64,000 nucleotides of DNA from Bacillota bacterium (GTDB lineage Bacteria > Bacillota > Clostridia > Acetivibrionales > DSM-1351): the NCBI GenBank assembly GCA_023390335.1, contig JAEWCZ010000013.1, positions 62,001 through 126,000 on the forward strand, in the 5' to 3' direction. Shown one piece after another: positions 16,063 through 24,693 of the stretch. Position 1 is the stretch's first letter. Each line of letters starts with the position of its first letter. The notes beneath the pieces are model-generated. The model saw only the letters and a program-made list of their open reading frames with translations, had not been told where the DNA came from and made no database searches. The translations under genes and the position numbers were made by a program.

Positions 16063-17196
16063 TTATCCCTTTGATGTTCCTTTTGTGTCAGTTTCGGTAT
16101 TTGAGGGATTTGGTTTCTTTGTAACTGGCTTTTTTTTCGATACGGGCGGAGGCTTAACTTCATCCTCGTCATCGTCACTTTCATCAGGAACATATAATTC
16201 CCCTGATGGCGTTGCTATACCGTTGGCAGAATAAAAATAATTCTCAACTATCTCAGCCGACGAAAGAGATTCTTTTGTCTCAATATTAATCATATTACCG
16301 TTATATAGGTAGTACCACACTTTATTTATAACTTTGTCTTCACCATCAAGTCGGAAAGAATTAAAGTTGTCAGGAGAAATACTTATGAGCCCAGAGGTCA
16401 TCTTTAATGCATCTGATAAAGTCATATTAGTTATAATATTTTCAAAAGCATAATTAAGAACAGGGTTTAGCTTTGGAATATTCTGTACCTTGAGTTTTTG
16501 TTTTATAAATTCCTTTATAAACTTCATCTGCATCTCGGTTCTCTTTATATCGCTGCCATCATAAAACTCTTTCAACTCTTTGGTATAACGTTCACCGTTT
16601 GGTTTCCTGAAACGGAGTAATTGTTCAACCTTGTCACCGTTCAGTAACTGATGGCCTTTTTGTAAATTTATATGAAGATTCTGAGAAGGGTCATCATACT
16701 TCATATCGACAGGAACGTCAAAATAAACTCCACCAAGCATATCTGTAATCTTTTTGATTGCTGAAATATTGATATGAACATAATAGTTGATATTGATTCC
16801 TGTGAGATTACTAACTATCTCGGAAGCATACCTTGCACCTTCATGATTCCGTCCTCCCGCACCATAAGCGGAGTTTATTTTTGGAAGTATATTGTTTTTT
16901 AATTTTACTTTAGTATCTCTTGGTATTGTGACAATGCTTATCTGATTTTTTTCAGGATTATAATTTGCCACCATCATTGAATCCGTATTCCCGCTTGACT
17001 TGTCACCAACAAGCAGGAAGAAATTCATAGGTTCTTTATTGGTAGTGGCGTTAAGTCCTTCAAGTATTGCAGGAACAGCATTATTGCCGATTGCTCCTGT
17101 GACGCTGTTTGCATAGTAAAGAAAAACTGTTCCCATTCCAAAGAGAAACAGGCCGACTACTATTGTAATTATATAAGTGAATTTTCTAGTGTTCAT
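16063..17196 (-). CDS. LytR-CpsA-Psr (LCP) family cell wall polymer transferase
   Basis: A 377-residue protein with a short cytosolic start, one membrane anchor (residues about 8-28) and an extracellular LCP domain (about 55-300). Conserved segments include NFFLLVGDKSSGNTDSMMVA, the Arg in TIPRDTKV, KINSAYGAGG and the RFR motif. LCP enzymes attach teichoic acid or other polysaccharides to peptidoglycan, using undecaprenyl-pyrophosphate-linked donors. The C-terminal 60 residues form an acidic run (DESDDDEDE) followed by Pro/Lys/Thr-rich disordered sequence, probably a wall-spanning tail. It is first of a two-gene minus-strand unit with dedA. Confidence 0.92.
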   Translation of the reverse strand: MNTRKFTYIITIVVGLFLFGMGTVFLYYANSVTGAIGNNAVPAILEGLNATTNKEPMNFFLLVGDKSSGNTDSMMVANYNPEKNQISIVTIPRDTKVKLKNNILPKINSAYGAGGRNHEGARYASEIVSNLTGININYYVHINISAIKKITDMLGGVYFDVPVDMKYDDPSQNLHINLQKGHQLLNGDKVEQLLRFRKPNGERYTKELKEFYDGSDIKRTEMQMKFIKEFIKQKLKVQNIPKLNPVLNYAFENIITNMTLSDALKMTSGLISISPDNFNSFRLDGEDKVINKVWYYLYNGNMINIETKESLSSAEIVENYFYSANGIATPSGELYVPDESDDDEDEVKPPPVSKKKPVTKKPNPSNTETDTKGTSKG

Positions 17197-17372
17197 TGTA
17201 AGACCTCTTAATAGTTTATTTGTTTACAGCCAGCAATTATTATATCATATATTTATAGAAAAAATTTTATAAATAATCAAATCGGTGTATTATTAAAAGT
17301 TTGTTCAAAATTTATCTTCTTTAAAACATCAAAATAGACCTTGTATAGTGCTGATTGTGTCGAATTTCTTCA

Positions 17373-17401
17373 TTTACTTTAGGCTGATAATACTTTATAA
17401 T
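17373..17401 (+). promoter_or_regulatory. Possible promoter of the iorAB-paaK cluster
   Basis: TTTACT (17373-17378) and TATAAT (17396-17401) are separated by 17 bases. The -35 matches only four of six positions. The leader of about 60 bases to the iorA start shows no strong structure. Confidence 0.4.
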
Positions 17402-17470
17402 AATAAACAATGTATGCTAATTGTAAACAAGTATTACAATAATTAATCAAATAGAGATGGGGGAATATCA

Positions 17471-19207
17471 ATGAAGAAGCTCATGCTCGGCAATGAAGCC
17501 GTGGCTAGAGGAGCATTTGAGGCAGGCTGTTCAGTAGCGGCTGCTTATCCGGGAACTCCTAGTACGGAAATTACTGAGTACATATCGAAATATGACGAAA
17601 TATATTCAGAGTGGGCACCAAATGAAAAGGTGGCACTTGAAGTAGCTATAGGTTCATCCATCGGAGGAGCAAGATCCATTTGTTCCATGAAACACGTAGG
17701 ACTTAATGTTGCAGCCGACCCTCTTTTTACAGTGTCTTATACAGGTGTAAACGGAGGTCTTGTTATAATGGTTGCTGATGACCCTGGGATGCACAGTTCG
17801 CAGAACGAGCAGGACAGCAGGTTCTATGCAAGATCATCAAAGGTTCCTATGCTCGAACCTTCCGATTCACAGGAATGTAAAGACTTCGTAAAACAGGCGT
17901 TCACAATAAGCGAGACATTTGACTGTCCTGTAATCGTCAGACTTTCCACAAGAGTATCTCATTCCCAAAGTGCTGTTGAACTTAGCGAGAAAGAAGACTA
18001 TACGTTAAAACAGTACTCTAAGGATGCAAATAAATATGTCATGATGCCTGCTATGGCAAGAAAAAGACATGTAGAAGTTGAAAAAAGGATGGCTGCTTTG
18101 AGAGATTTCTCTAACGAAAGCGGACTCAACAAAGTTGAAATGTTAAGCCAGGACATAGGGGTTGTAACCAGCGGAATTGCATATCAGTATGTAAAAGAAG
18201 CAATGCCTGATGCATCTGTATTAAAAATAGGAATGGTTCATCCGATTCCTGAAAAACTAATTGAAGAATTTGCATCAAAAGTAAAAACACTTTATGTTGT
18301 TGAAGAATTGGAACCATTCTTTGAAAATCAAATTAAGAAAATGGGTATAAAGGTTATCGGAAAAGAAAAGCTTCCTGTAATCGGTGAGTTTAGCGCTCAA
18401 CTGGTAGCGGAAAAACTCTTTGACAAAAAGTTTGAATCTCAGGAAGCTTCCAATAATACCGTTCCGGTAAGACCACCGGTAATGTGTCCAGGATGCCCCC
18501 ATAGAGGTATGTTCTATGTTCTCAAAAAATTGGGACTGACCGTCAGCGGCGACATTGGCTGTTATACCCTTGGTGCATTGCCTCCTAACGAAGCAATGGA
18601 CATATGCGTGTGCATGGGCGCAAGCATTGGTGTTGCCCACGGGTTGGAAAAAGCACGCGGAACTGAATTCAGGAAAAAGACCGTAGCAGTAATCGGAGAT
18701 TCCACTTTTATACATTCAGGTATTACAGGGTTGATAGATATCGTATATAATAAAGGTAACTCTACTGTAATTATTCTTGATAATTCAATAACAGGAATGA
18801 CAGGTCACCAGCATAATCCAACAACCGGATTTACAATCAAAGGAGAACCTACAAAGCAGGTAGATCTAGAATTACTTTGTAAATCGGTGGGAGTTGACAG
18901 GGTTACTGTTGTAGATCCTTTCAATATAAAGGAATTTGAGAAGGTTGTAAAAGCTGAAATAGATGCAGACGAACCTTCAGTAATAATTTCTCAGCGTCCA
19001 TGTGCTCTTTTAAAACATGTAAAATATGAAGGAAGCCACAGGATATTGCAGGACAAATGTAAAAAGTGCAGATTGTGTATGAAAATAGGATGCCCTGCTA
19101 TAGTTGAAAAGGGCGATCACCTGGAAATAAATCCGGCACTTTGCGTGGGATGCAAACTCTGCACTAAGATATGCGTATCCGGTGCTATCGAAAGGGCGGG
19201 TGAATAA
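17471..19207 (+). CDS. iorA: Indolepyruvate:ferredoxin oxidoreductase, alpha subunit
   Basis: A 578-residue thiamine-pyrophosphate enzyme. With IorB it oxidatively decarboxylates aryl pyruvates from aromatic amino acid transamination to aryl-acetyl-CoA, passing electrons to ferredoxin. Domains in order: pyrimidine-binding domain (start GNEAVARGAFEAGC, AAYPGTPSTEI), a linker domain, the TPP domain (MCPGCPHRGMFY, GDIGCYTLG, GDSTFIHSG) and two C-terminal 4Fe-4S motifs, CKKCRLCMKIGC and CVGCKLCTKIC. The length is normal. The ribosome site GGGGG precedes the ATG. It overlaps or abuts iorB and is followed by paaK. Confidence 0.95.
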   Translation: MKKLMLGNEAVARGAFEAGCSVAAAYPGTPSTEITEYISKYDEIYSEWAPNEKVALEVAIGSSIGGARSICSMKHVGLNVAADPLFTVSYTGVNGGLVIMVADDPGMHSSQNEQDSRFYARSSKVPMLEPSDSQECKDFVKQAFTISETFDCPVIVRLSTRVSHSQSAVELSEKEDYTLKQYSKDANKYVMMPAMARKRHVEVEKRMAALRDFSNESGLNKVEMLSQDIGVVTSGIAYQYVKEAMPDASVLKIGMVHPIPEKLIEEFASKVKTLYVVEELEPFFENQIKKMGIKVIGKEKLPVIGEFSAQLVAEKLFDKKFESQEASNNTVPVRPPVMCPGCPHRGMFYVLKKLGLTVSGDIGCYTLGALPPNEAMDICVCMGASIGVAHGLEKARGTEFRKKTVAVIGDSTFIHSGITGLIDIVYNKGNSTVIILDNSITGMTGHQHNPTTGFTIKGEPTKQVDLELLCKSVGVDRVTVVDPFNIKEFEKVVKAEIDADEPSVIISQRPCALLKHVKYEGSHRILQDKCKKCRLCMKIGCPAIVEKGDHLEINPALCVGCKLCTKICVSGAIERAGE

Positions 19208-19208
19208 G

Positions 19209-19784
19209 GTGAAAAAGTTAAATCTTCTTATAGTTGGTGTTGGCGGACAGGGAACTCTCCTTGCCAGCAGAATATTAGGAACTGTTGCTTTAAAATTGAA
19301 TTTTGACGTTAAGGTTTCAGAGGTACACGGTATGTCCCAAAGAGGCGGCAGCGTTGTTACATATGTAAGGTTTGGAGAAAAGGTATACTCTCCTCTGATT
19401 GAGAAAGGTGAAGCTGATCTTATTATCGCCTTTGAACAGCTGGAAGCCCTTAGGTGGGTAGAGTATCTTCGTAAGGACGGAAAGATGATTGTAAATGAGC
19501 AGGAGATTGATCCAATGCCTGTAATCATTGGAAAAGCTAAATATCCTGAAAAAATACTCGATACATTAAAGACATCATATAGTATTTACTCACTTGACGC
19601 TCTTAAAATAGCGAGGGAGTGTGGAACAATAAAGGCGGTAAATATTGTGTTGTTGGGTGTTATGGCAAAATTAGCAGGTATTGATAAAAACATATTTATG
19701 GAAGCCATAAACGAGGTTGTTCCTGCCAAGGTATTAGATGTAAATATCAAAGCCTTTGAGGAAGGATACAATTATCATAACTAG
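19209..19784 (+). CDS. iorB: Indolepyruvate:ferredoxin oxidoreductase, beta subunit
   Basis: A 191-residue gamma-domain partner of IorA. GVGGQGTLLASRILG near the start and VHGMSQRGGSVVTYVRFG are diagnostic of the catalytic gamma domain of 2-oxo-acid:ferredoxin oxidoreductases. I chose the GTG at 19209, one base after the iorA stop. GTG codons at 19182 and 19200 are in frame, but they would add residues before the beta-strand that begins the fold. Close coupling implies translation together with iorA. A small hairpin (CATCCC, GAGT, GGGATG) lies in the 122-base gap to paaK. Confidence 0.93.
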   Translation: MKKLNLLIVGVGGQGTLLASRILGTVALKLNFDVKVSEVHGMSQRGGSVVTYVRFGEKVYSPLIEKGEADLIIAFEQLEALRWVEYLRKDGKMIVNEQEIDPMPVIIGKAKYPEKILDTLKTSYSIYSLDALKIARECGTIKAVNIVLLGVMAKLAGIDKNIFMEAINEVVPAKVLDVNIKAFEEGYNYHN

Positions 19785-19906
19785 AATTTAAGCCTATTGC
19801 TTTTGTGTGGGGCTACACTTTGTAAGTAAACCCTGAAAGCCATCCCGAGTGGGATGATGGCAAAGAATATATAAATTAATATCTATTCTTAGAAGGGGGA
19901 AATGTT

Positions 19907-21208
19907 ATGTCGTATTGGAATCAGGCATACGAATGTATGTCCAGAGAAGAAATGCGAAAGGTTCAATCAGAAAGATTAATTAAAACTGTAAAATCGGTAT
20001 ATGAAAATGTACCTACTTACAGAAAAAAGATGCAGGAAAAGGGTATGTTACCGGGAGATATTAAGTCTGTTGATGATTTAAAAAATTTACCCTTTACTTA
20101 TAAGCAGGATCTGAGAGATACATATCCATACGGACTATTTGCAGTACCTATGAGTGAAATTGTGAGAGTTCATGCATCTTCAGGAACAACGGGAAAGAAG
20201 ACAGTTGTAGGCTATACCAAAAATGACCTTGAAGTTTGGTCAGAAGTTATCGCCAGAACATTTACAGCTGCAGGCGCAGTAAAAGACTCTTTTCTGCAAA
20301 TTTCTTATGGTTACGGATTATTTACCGGGGGTCTCGGTGCTCATTATGGCGGTGAGAAACTGGGAGCAACAGTTATACCTACTTCATCAGGAAACACAAA
20401 GCTACAGCTTTCAATTATGCAGGATTTCGGTACAACTCATATTGCATGTACACCTTCTTATGCTTTGTATTTGGCTGAGGAGATGGAAGAGCTCGGAATC
20501 AAGAGAAGTGATTTAAAGCTGCAGGCCGGTATTTTCGGGGCAGAACCTTGGTCGGAAAGTATGAGGCAGGAAATACAGGACAGACTAAAAATTAAAGCTT
20601 TTGACATATACGGGTTAAGCGAGGTAATAGGTCCGGGAGTCGCATGTGAATGTGAGTATCAGAGCGGTATGCATATACCCGAAGACCATTTTATACCGGA
20701 AATTATTGATCCTGAGACAGGAGAAGTTCTTCCTGAAGGTTCAGAAGGAGAAATTGTTTTTACGACTATTACAAAAGAAGGACTTCCATTAATAAGATAC
20801 AGAACTAGAGATCTTTCTTCGTTGAATTATGATAAATGTGAATGTGGACGTACAGAAGTAAGAATGAACAAGGTTGCTGGTAGAACAGACGACATGCTCA
20901 TAATCAGAGGTGTAAATGTTTTCCCATCACAGGTGGAAAGTGTTCTATTATCAATTGGTGAGACTGCACCTCATTACATGCTGGTAGTTGATAGGAAAGA
21001 CAATCTGGATACACTGGAAATTCAGGTTGAAATCACTCCAAGCTTATTCTCGGATGAAGTAAAGAGGCTGGAAGATGTAGAAAAGAAGATTTCTAAGGAA
21101 ATTAACAGTACTTTAGGAATAGCTGCAAAAATCAAGCTGGTTGAACCCAAAACCATTCAGCGCAGCGAAGGTAAGGCAAAAAGAGTTATTGACAAAAGGG
21201 TTATTTAA
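19907..21208 (+). CDS. paaK: Phenylacetate-CoA ligase-like enzyme
   Basis: A 433-residue AMP-forming acyl-CoA ligase. The phosphate-binding loop is HASSGTTGKKTVVGYT near residue 88. DIYGLSEVIGPGVA near 235 and the YRTRDLS and RTDDMLIIRGVNVFPSQVE segments are PaaK-type. Next to iorAB, the enzyme may run in either direction: activating aryl acids, or using the aryl-acetyl-CoA made by IorAB. This iorAB-paaK-ACT order is common in anaerobic clostridia and archaea. A ribosome site AAGGGGG precedes the ATG. Confidence 0.92.
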   Translation: MSYWNQAYECMSREEMRKVQSERLIKTVKSVYENVPTYRKKMQEKGMLPGDIKSVDDLKNLPFTYKQDLRDTYPYGLFAVPMSEIVRVHASSGTTGKKTVVGYTKNDLEVWSEVIARTFTAAGAVKDSFLQISYGYGLFTGGLGAHYGGEKLGATVIPTSSGNTKLQLSIMQDFGTTHIACTPSYALYLAEEMEELGIKRSDLKLQAGIFGAEPWSESMRQEIQDRLKIKAFDIYGLSEVIGPGVACECEYQSGMHIPEDHFIPEIIDPETGEVLPEGSEGEIVFTTITKEGLPLIRYRTRDLSSLNYDKCECGRTEVRMNKVAGRTDDMLIIRGVNVFPSQVESVLLSIGETAPHYMLVVDRKDNLDTLEIQVEITPSLFSDEVKRLEDVEKKISKEINSTLGIAAKIKLVEPKTIQRSEGKAKRVIDKRVI

Positions 21209-21255
21209 TAAGGGTTAAGTTATTCATTAACAATTATAAAGGAGGCCTGTTAACC

Positions 21256-21687
21256 ATGCTTGTTAAACAAATTTCAGTTTTTTTAGAAAACAAATCAGGA
21301 AGATTGGCTGATGTAACCAAAACACTTGCGGATACTAACATTAATATTTGTGCCATGTCAATAGCCGATACTACGGACTTTGGCATATTGAGACTTATTG
21401 TTAATAAACCGGAAGATGCTGAGCGCGCTTTGAGTGAGCAGCAGTTTACCGTCAGTTGTACCAGTGTTATAGCAATCGGTGTTGAAGATAAGCCGGGAGG
21501 ACTTGCAAGAGCATTGGAAATCATTCAGGACAATGGTATAAGTATTGAGTACATGTATGCCTTTGTAGGTAAAACAGGTAATGAAGCATTTGTTATTCTG
21601 AGAGTTGAAAACCCTGAGATGGCAATAGAAACTTTGTTAAAATATGGAATTAAAATACTACCAAGCGATAAGATTTATTGTGCATAA
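21256..21687 (+). CDS. Tandem ACT-domain protein
   Basis: A 143-residue protein made of two ACT domains: residues 1-70 begin VKQISVFLENKSGRLADVT, and residues 71-143 contain IGVEDKPGGLARALEII. No catalytic domain is attached. ACT domains bind amino acids, so this is probably an allosteric sensor of an aromatic amino acid for the adjacent ligase or oxidoreductase. That role is inferred from constant linkage to paaK. The ribosome site AGGAGG is 11 bases before the ATG. A terminator follows directly. Confidence 0.9.
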   Translation: MLVKQISVFLENKSGRLADVTKTLADTNINICAMSIADTTDFGILRLIVNKPEDAERALSEQQFTVSCTSVIAIGVEDKPGGLARALEIIQDNGISIEYMYAFVGKTGNEAFVILRVENPEMAIETLLKYGIKILPSDKIYCA

Positions 21688-21695
21688 AATTAATA

Positions 21696-21731
21696 GGGCT
21701 GTCTCGTATGCCGAGGCAGCCTTTATATTTT
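21696..21731. terminator. Terminator between convergent genes
   Basis: A ten-pair GC-rich stem (21697-21706 with 21712-21721, one G-U) with a five-base loop, followed by TTTATATTTTT. It ends the aryl-pyruvate cluster. Confidence 0.8.
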
Positions 21732-21740
21732 TACAATTAG

Positions 21741-22430
21741 TTAAGTTAAGGTATTAAGGATATCCACAATGGAAACTTGGATTATTTCAGCTGGAAAACA
21801 GCTTTCTTGAGCACAAACAGACATAATATGATTATCGTCAGTTGCAAATTGCTTGAAAAAGCAATTTGTAAGAGCATTTTTAGTTAAAAGTGAAATCTTA
21901 TCAGAGTCTAATTTAAATGAGAAGGAATCAAGAGGCAGTGACAATCCCCTTCCATCAGTTTTTATATAACTTTCCTTCAGTGTCCAAAGCATAAAGAAAT
22001 ATTTTGAACGATAATGGGCTGGCTGACGCATAAGGCTCTCATACTCATCTTGGGTAAAGAATCTTTTTGCAATGCCGAAATCAGTTTCCTTTATAAATTC
22101 TATGTCAATTCCACAGGGGTAATCTGAAAGAACACAGACAACCCAATCACCGGAATGAGAAATATTGAAGAAAATAGAATCCTTTGGTTTGTCTAGACAT
22201 GGTTTACTAAAAGAATCCACTTTAAAACTTATATCACTGTTTTTACAATTAAGACGTTTACTAACGGCAAACCGTGCAATGATTTCCCCAAGAAGGCATC
22301 TAATAGAATCTTTTTTGAAATGAAACCTCTCCATTTTTGCTTTTCTTTCATCAGAAATTAGTGGTTTTAATAAATTTAATGTTTCTTCATCGGTAAAAGA
22401 TGAAACATTTATTCCATATAAATTAACCAA
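21741..22430 (-). CDS. Sfp-type 4'-phosphopantetheinyl transferase
   Basis: A 229-residue PPTase that loads coenzyme A's phosphopantetheine onto carrier proteins. Signatures are NISHSGDWV, the Mg-binding GIDIE, and WTLKESYIKTDGRGLSLPL. Two-domain Sfp types serve peptide and polyketide synthases rather than only AcpP. The frame extends to an ATG at 22446-22448 that has no ribosome site. The TTG at 22428-22430, preceded by GGTTGGGG and aligning with the start of Sfp (MKIYGIYM), is the likelier start. It is divergent from a type II thioesterase gene. Confidence 0.88.
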   Translation of the reverse strand: MVNLYGINVSSFTDEETLNLLKPLISDERKAKMERFHFKKDSIRCLLGEIIARFAVSKRLNCKNSDISFKVDSFSKPCLDKPKDSIFFNISHSGDWVVCVLSDYPCGIDIEFIKETDFGIAKRFFTQDEYESLMRQPAHYRSKYFFMLWTLKESYIKTDGRGLSLPLDSFSFKLDSDKISLLTKNALTNCFFKQFATDDNHIMSVCAQESCFPAEIIQVSIVDILNTLT

Positions 22431-22622
22431 GAAACCCCAACCTTTCATAAAACAGCTGTTTTGGCTTAGCCCGATTTCAATTCTAACAGATATTAATATA
22501 TTTGTGAAGATTTATGAGGATTATGTCGGAACTATGGAAATTCATACCTTTATAATATATAATATATTGGGTTGAGTTGTAATGTTTGGAATTTGTTTAT
22601 ACTATTTATCAAGAGGAGTATT

Positions 22623-23330
22623 ATGAAAAATACAATTAAACTATTTTGCTTTCCTTATGCAGGAGGTTCTTCGGCGATATATTCAAAGTTAAAACATTTT
22701 GCTGACAATAATATAAAAGTAACGCCTGTGGAGCTTGCAGGAAGAGGACAAAGGATAAGTGAGCCATTATACAAAAATATGGCGGAATTAATAAATGATG
22801 TTTACGATAGAATATCATCATCTGTTGATGAACAACCTTTCGCTTTATTTGGACATAGTATGGGAAGTTCAATCATACTTGATTTAGCTCATAAAATACT
22901 TAAATGCAAAAATGTAGAGCCGCTACATCTTTTTGCCTCAGGACGATGTCCTCCTTCACTTTGTAGGAATTATAAAAAAATAAATGATTTGCCCGATGAG
23001 AAATTTATAAATGAAGTCTATGAACTTGGAGGTACACCTAAAGAGGTTTTTGAAAACAGGGAACTGCGTCATATATTTTTGCCTATATTAAGGTCAGACT
23101 ATAAGTTGATAGAAGAATATAATTATATTGAAAAGGATGTAAAATTAAGCTGTGATATAACAGTTTTTAATGGTAAAGAAGATAAAATGACCAGCTTTGA
23201 AACAATGAAAAAATGGGGAGATTATACATCTGGTAAAACTGACATAATTGAATTTGATGGCGGACACTTTTTTCTCCATAATAAAATGGAGCAAATTATG
23301 GGCATAATAAATAAAACATTAAATAGGTAA
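22623..23330 (+). CDS. Type II thioesterase
   Basis: A 235-residue alpha/beta hydrolase of the GrsT/TEII family that removes wrong acyl groups from carrier domains of nonribosomal peptide or polyketide synthases. FCFPYAGGSSAIYSKL is near the start, the nucleophile is in FGHSMGSSII (Ser near residue 79), the acid in NGKEDKMT and the base in DGGHFFLHN. The ATG with AAGAGGAG upstream is chosen; an upstream in-frame codon at 22572 has no ribosome site. No synthase is in the window. Divergent from the PPTase, the pair probably supports an assembly line encoded elsewhere. Confidence 0.9.
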   Translation: MKNTIKLFCFPYAGGSSAIYSKLKHFADNNIKVTPVELAGRGQRISEPLYKNMAELINDVYDRISSSVDEQPFALFGHSMGSSIILDLAHKILKCKNVEPLHLFASGRCPPSLCRNYKKINDLPDEKFINEVYELGGTPKEVFENRELRHIFLPILRSDYKLIEEYNYIEKDVKLSCDITVFNGKEDKMTSFETMKKWGDYTSGKTDIIEFDGGHFFLHNKMEQIMGIINKTLNR

Positions 23331-23338
23331 ATTCAAAA

Positions 23339-23382
23339 AAAATGTCGGAACTGTAAACTGCTCTTGGGTTCCGACATTTTAA
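23339..23382. terminator. Bidirectional terminator
   Basis: A 13-pair perfect stem (23339-23351 with 23368-23380), with A-run on the left and T-run on the right. It serves the thioesterase gene and the convergent SDR gene. Confidence 0.8.
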
Positions 23383-23400
23383 ATACGTAGGTTAAAATAA

Positions 23401-24408
23401 TTATTTCTTTATAGAATTAATGTAATTATTTATAACTGTGTCACACCAAACATCAAATTCTTTATCCTCAGTTTGGAATTCCGGATGGGAAAAAATATTT
23501 TCTAAAACTAATCTAATCCCTTGATCAAAACGTACAGTTGCATTAAAACCTGGTACCAACCTTTTTACTTTTGAATTGTCAAATACCACTGTGTTTGACT
23601 TATCTCCCAAAAGTGAGCCGGTAAAATCATAATCGCTGCTAGCTGCCAGATAATCAGTAGCAATGTGTACTGCATTAAGCTTGACTCCCAGTGCAGAAGC
23701 AATTATCTCATAAATCTGATTCCATGTAAGGCTTTCATCAGACGTAATGTGAATCGCCTCACCAATGGCATGAATATTACCCATTAAGCCTATAAAACCT
23801 TTAGCAAAGTCAGTGTTATACGTCAAAGTCCATAATGAACTCCCGTCGCCGTGAATTATTACAGGCTTATTTTCTAACATTCTTTTTATTACCTGCCAGC
23901 TACCGTTATTTCCATGAACGCCAAGTGGAATGCTACTATTGTCATAAGTATGGCTGGGACGTACAATAGTTACAGGGAATCCGTTGTTACGGTATTCTGC
24001 CATTAGCAGTTCCTCACAGGCAATTTTATTACGTGAATATTCCCAATAAGGGTTTGCAAGTGGTGTTGATTCCGTTATACGGAAATGCGATAGCGGCTTT
24101 TGATAAGCTGATGCAGAACTTATAAATATGTATTGTTTGGTTTTTCCTGAGAAAAGTCTGATATCACGTTCAACCTGAGAAGGTACAAAGGCAATAAAAT
24201 CTGCCACAACATCAAAATTCTCATCTTTTATAAGCGAATTTATAAGTGCTTCGTCATTTATGTCAGCCTTTAAAAGTTTTGCTCCTGCAGGAATTCTTTC
24301 AGACCTGTTGCCTCTGTTAATAAGATAAAGTTCGCAGCCTTGTTCAACCAAAGAGGACGAAATTGCTGAACTTATAATGCCTGTTCCACCAATAAATAAT
24401 GCCTTCAT
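23401..24408 (-). CDS. Atypical short-chain dehydrogenase/epimerase-like protein
   Basis: A 335-residue NAD(P)-binding protein of the extended/atypical SDR group. The nucleotide loop is FIGGTGIISSAI at residues 5-16. FISSASAYQKP and YSRNKIACEE supply a Ser/Tyr-Lys pair. FDNSKVKRLVPGF near residue 275 resembles NAD-dependent epimerase/dehydratases and the CSP41-like branch. The substrate is unknown; a nucleotide sugar is the usual guess for this group. The ribosome site AGGAG precedes the ATG on the minus strand. It is a single gene, convergent with the thioesterase gene. The 285-base region between it and cinA is AT-rich, with a possible TATAAT at 24647 and no other clear signal. Confidence 0.8.
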   Translation of the reverse strand: MKALFIGGTGIISSAISSSLVEQGCELYLINRGNRSERIPAGAKLLKADINDEALINSLIKDENFDVVADFIAFVPSQVERDIRLFSGKTKQYIFISSASAYQKPLSHFRITESTPLANPYWEYSRNKIACEELLMAEYRNNGFPVTIVRPSHTYDNSSIPLGVHGNNGSWQVIKRMLENKPVIIHGDGSSLWTLTYNTDFAKGFIGLMGNIHAIGEAIHITSDESLTWNQIYEIIASALGVKLNAVHIATDYLAASSDYDFTGSLLGDKSNTVVFDNSKVKRLVPGFNATVRFDQGIRLVLENIFSHPEFQTEDKEFDVWCDTVINNYINSIKK

Positions 24409-24693
24409 AATAATTCTCCTTTGATTTTATAAATACAATCATTTGTACTGGTAAATAATTTATAAAAGTATTATATAACGGTATTTAAAATAAATACATA
24501 TTGGTATTGGAAAAAAATACTTGATTAACAAAACAGATATGTTATAATTAAATTGATTAATTGGACTTAAAATTCCCTTCAGCATTTTCATTTCTTAAAT
24601 TAATTCCTTTTTTTAAATGTTTGCTTACTATTTTGTTTTCATGTTGTATAATAAATAAATATGATTTATTTACTTTATAACGGAGGCACAAAT

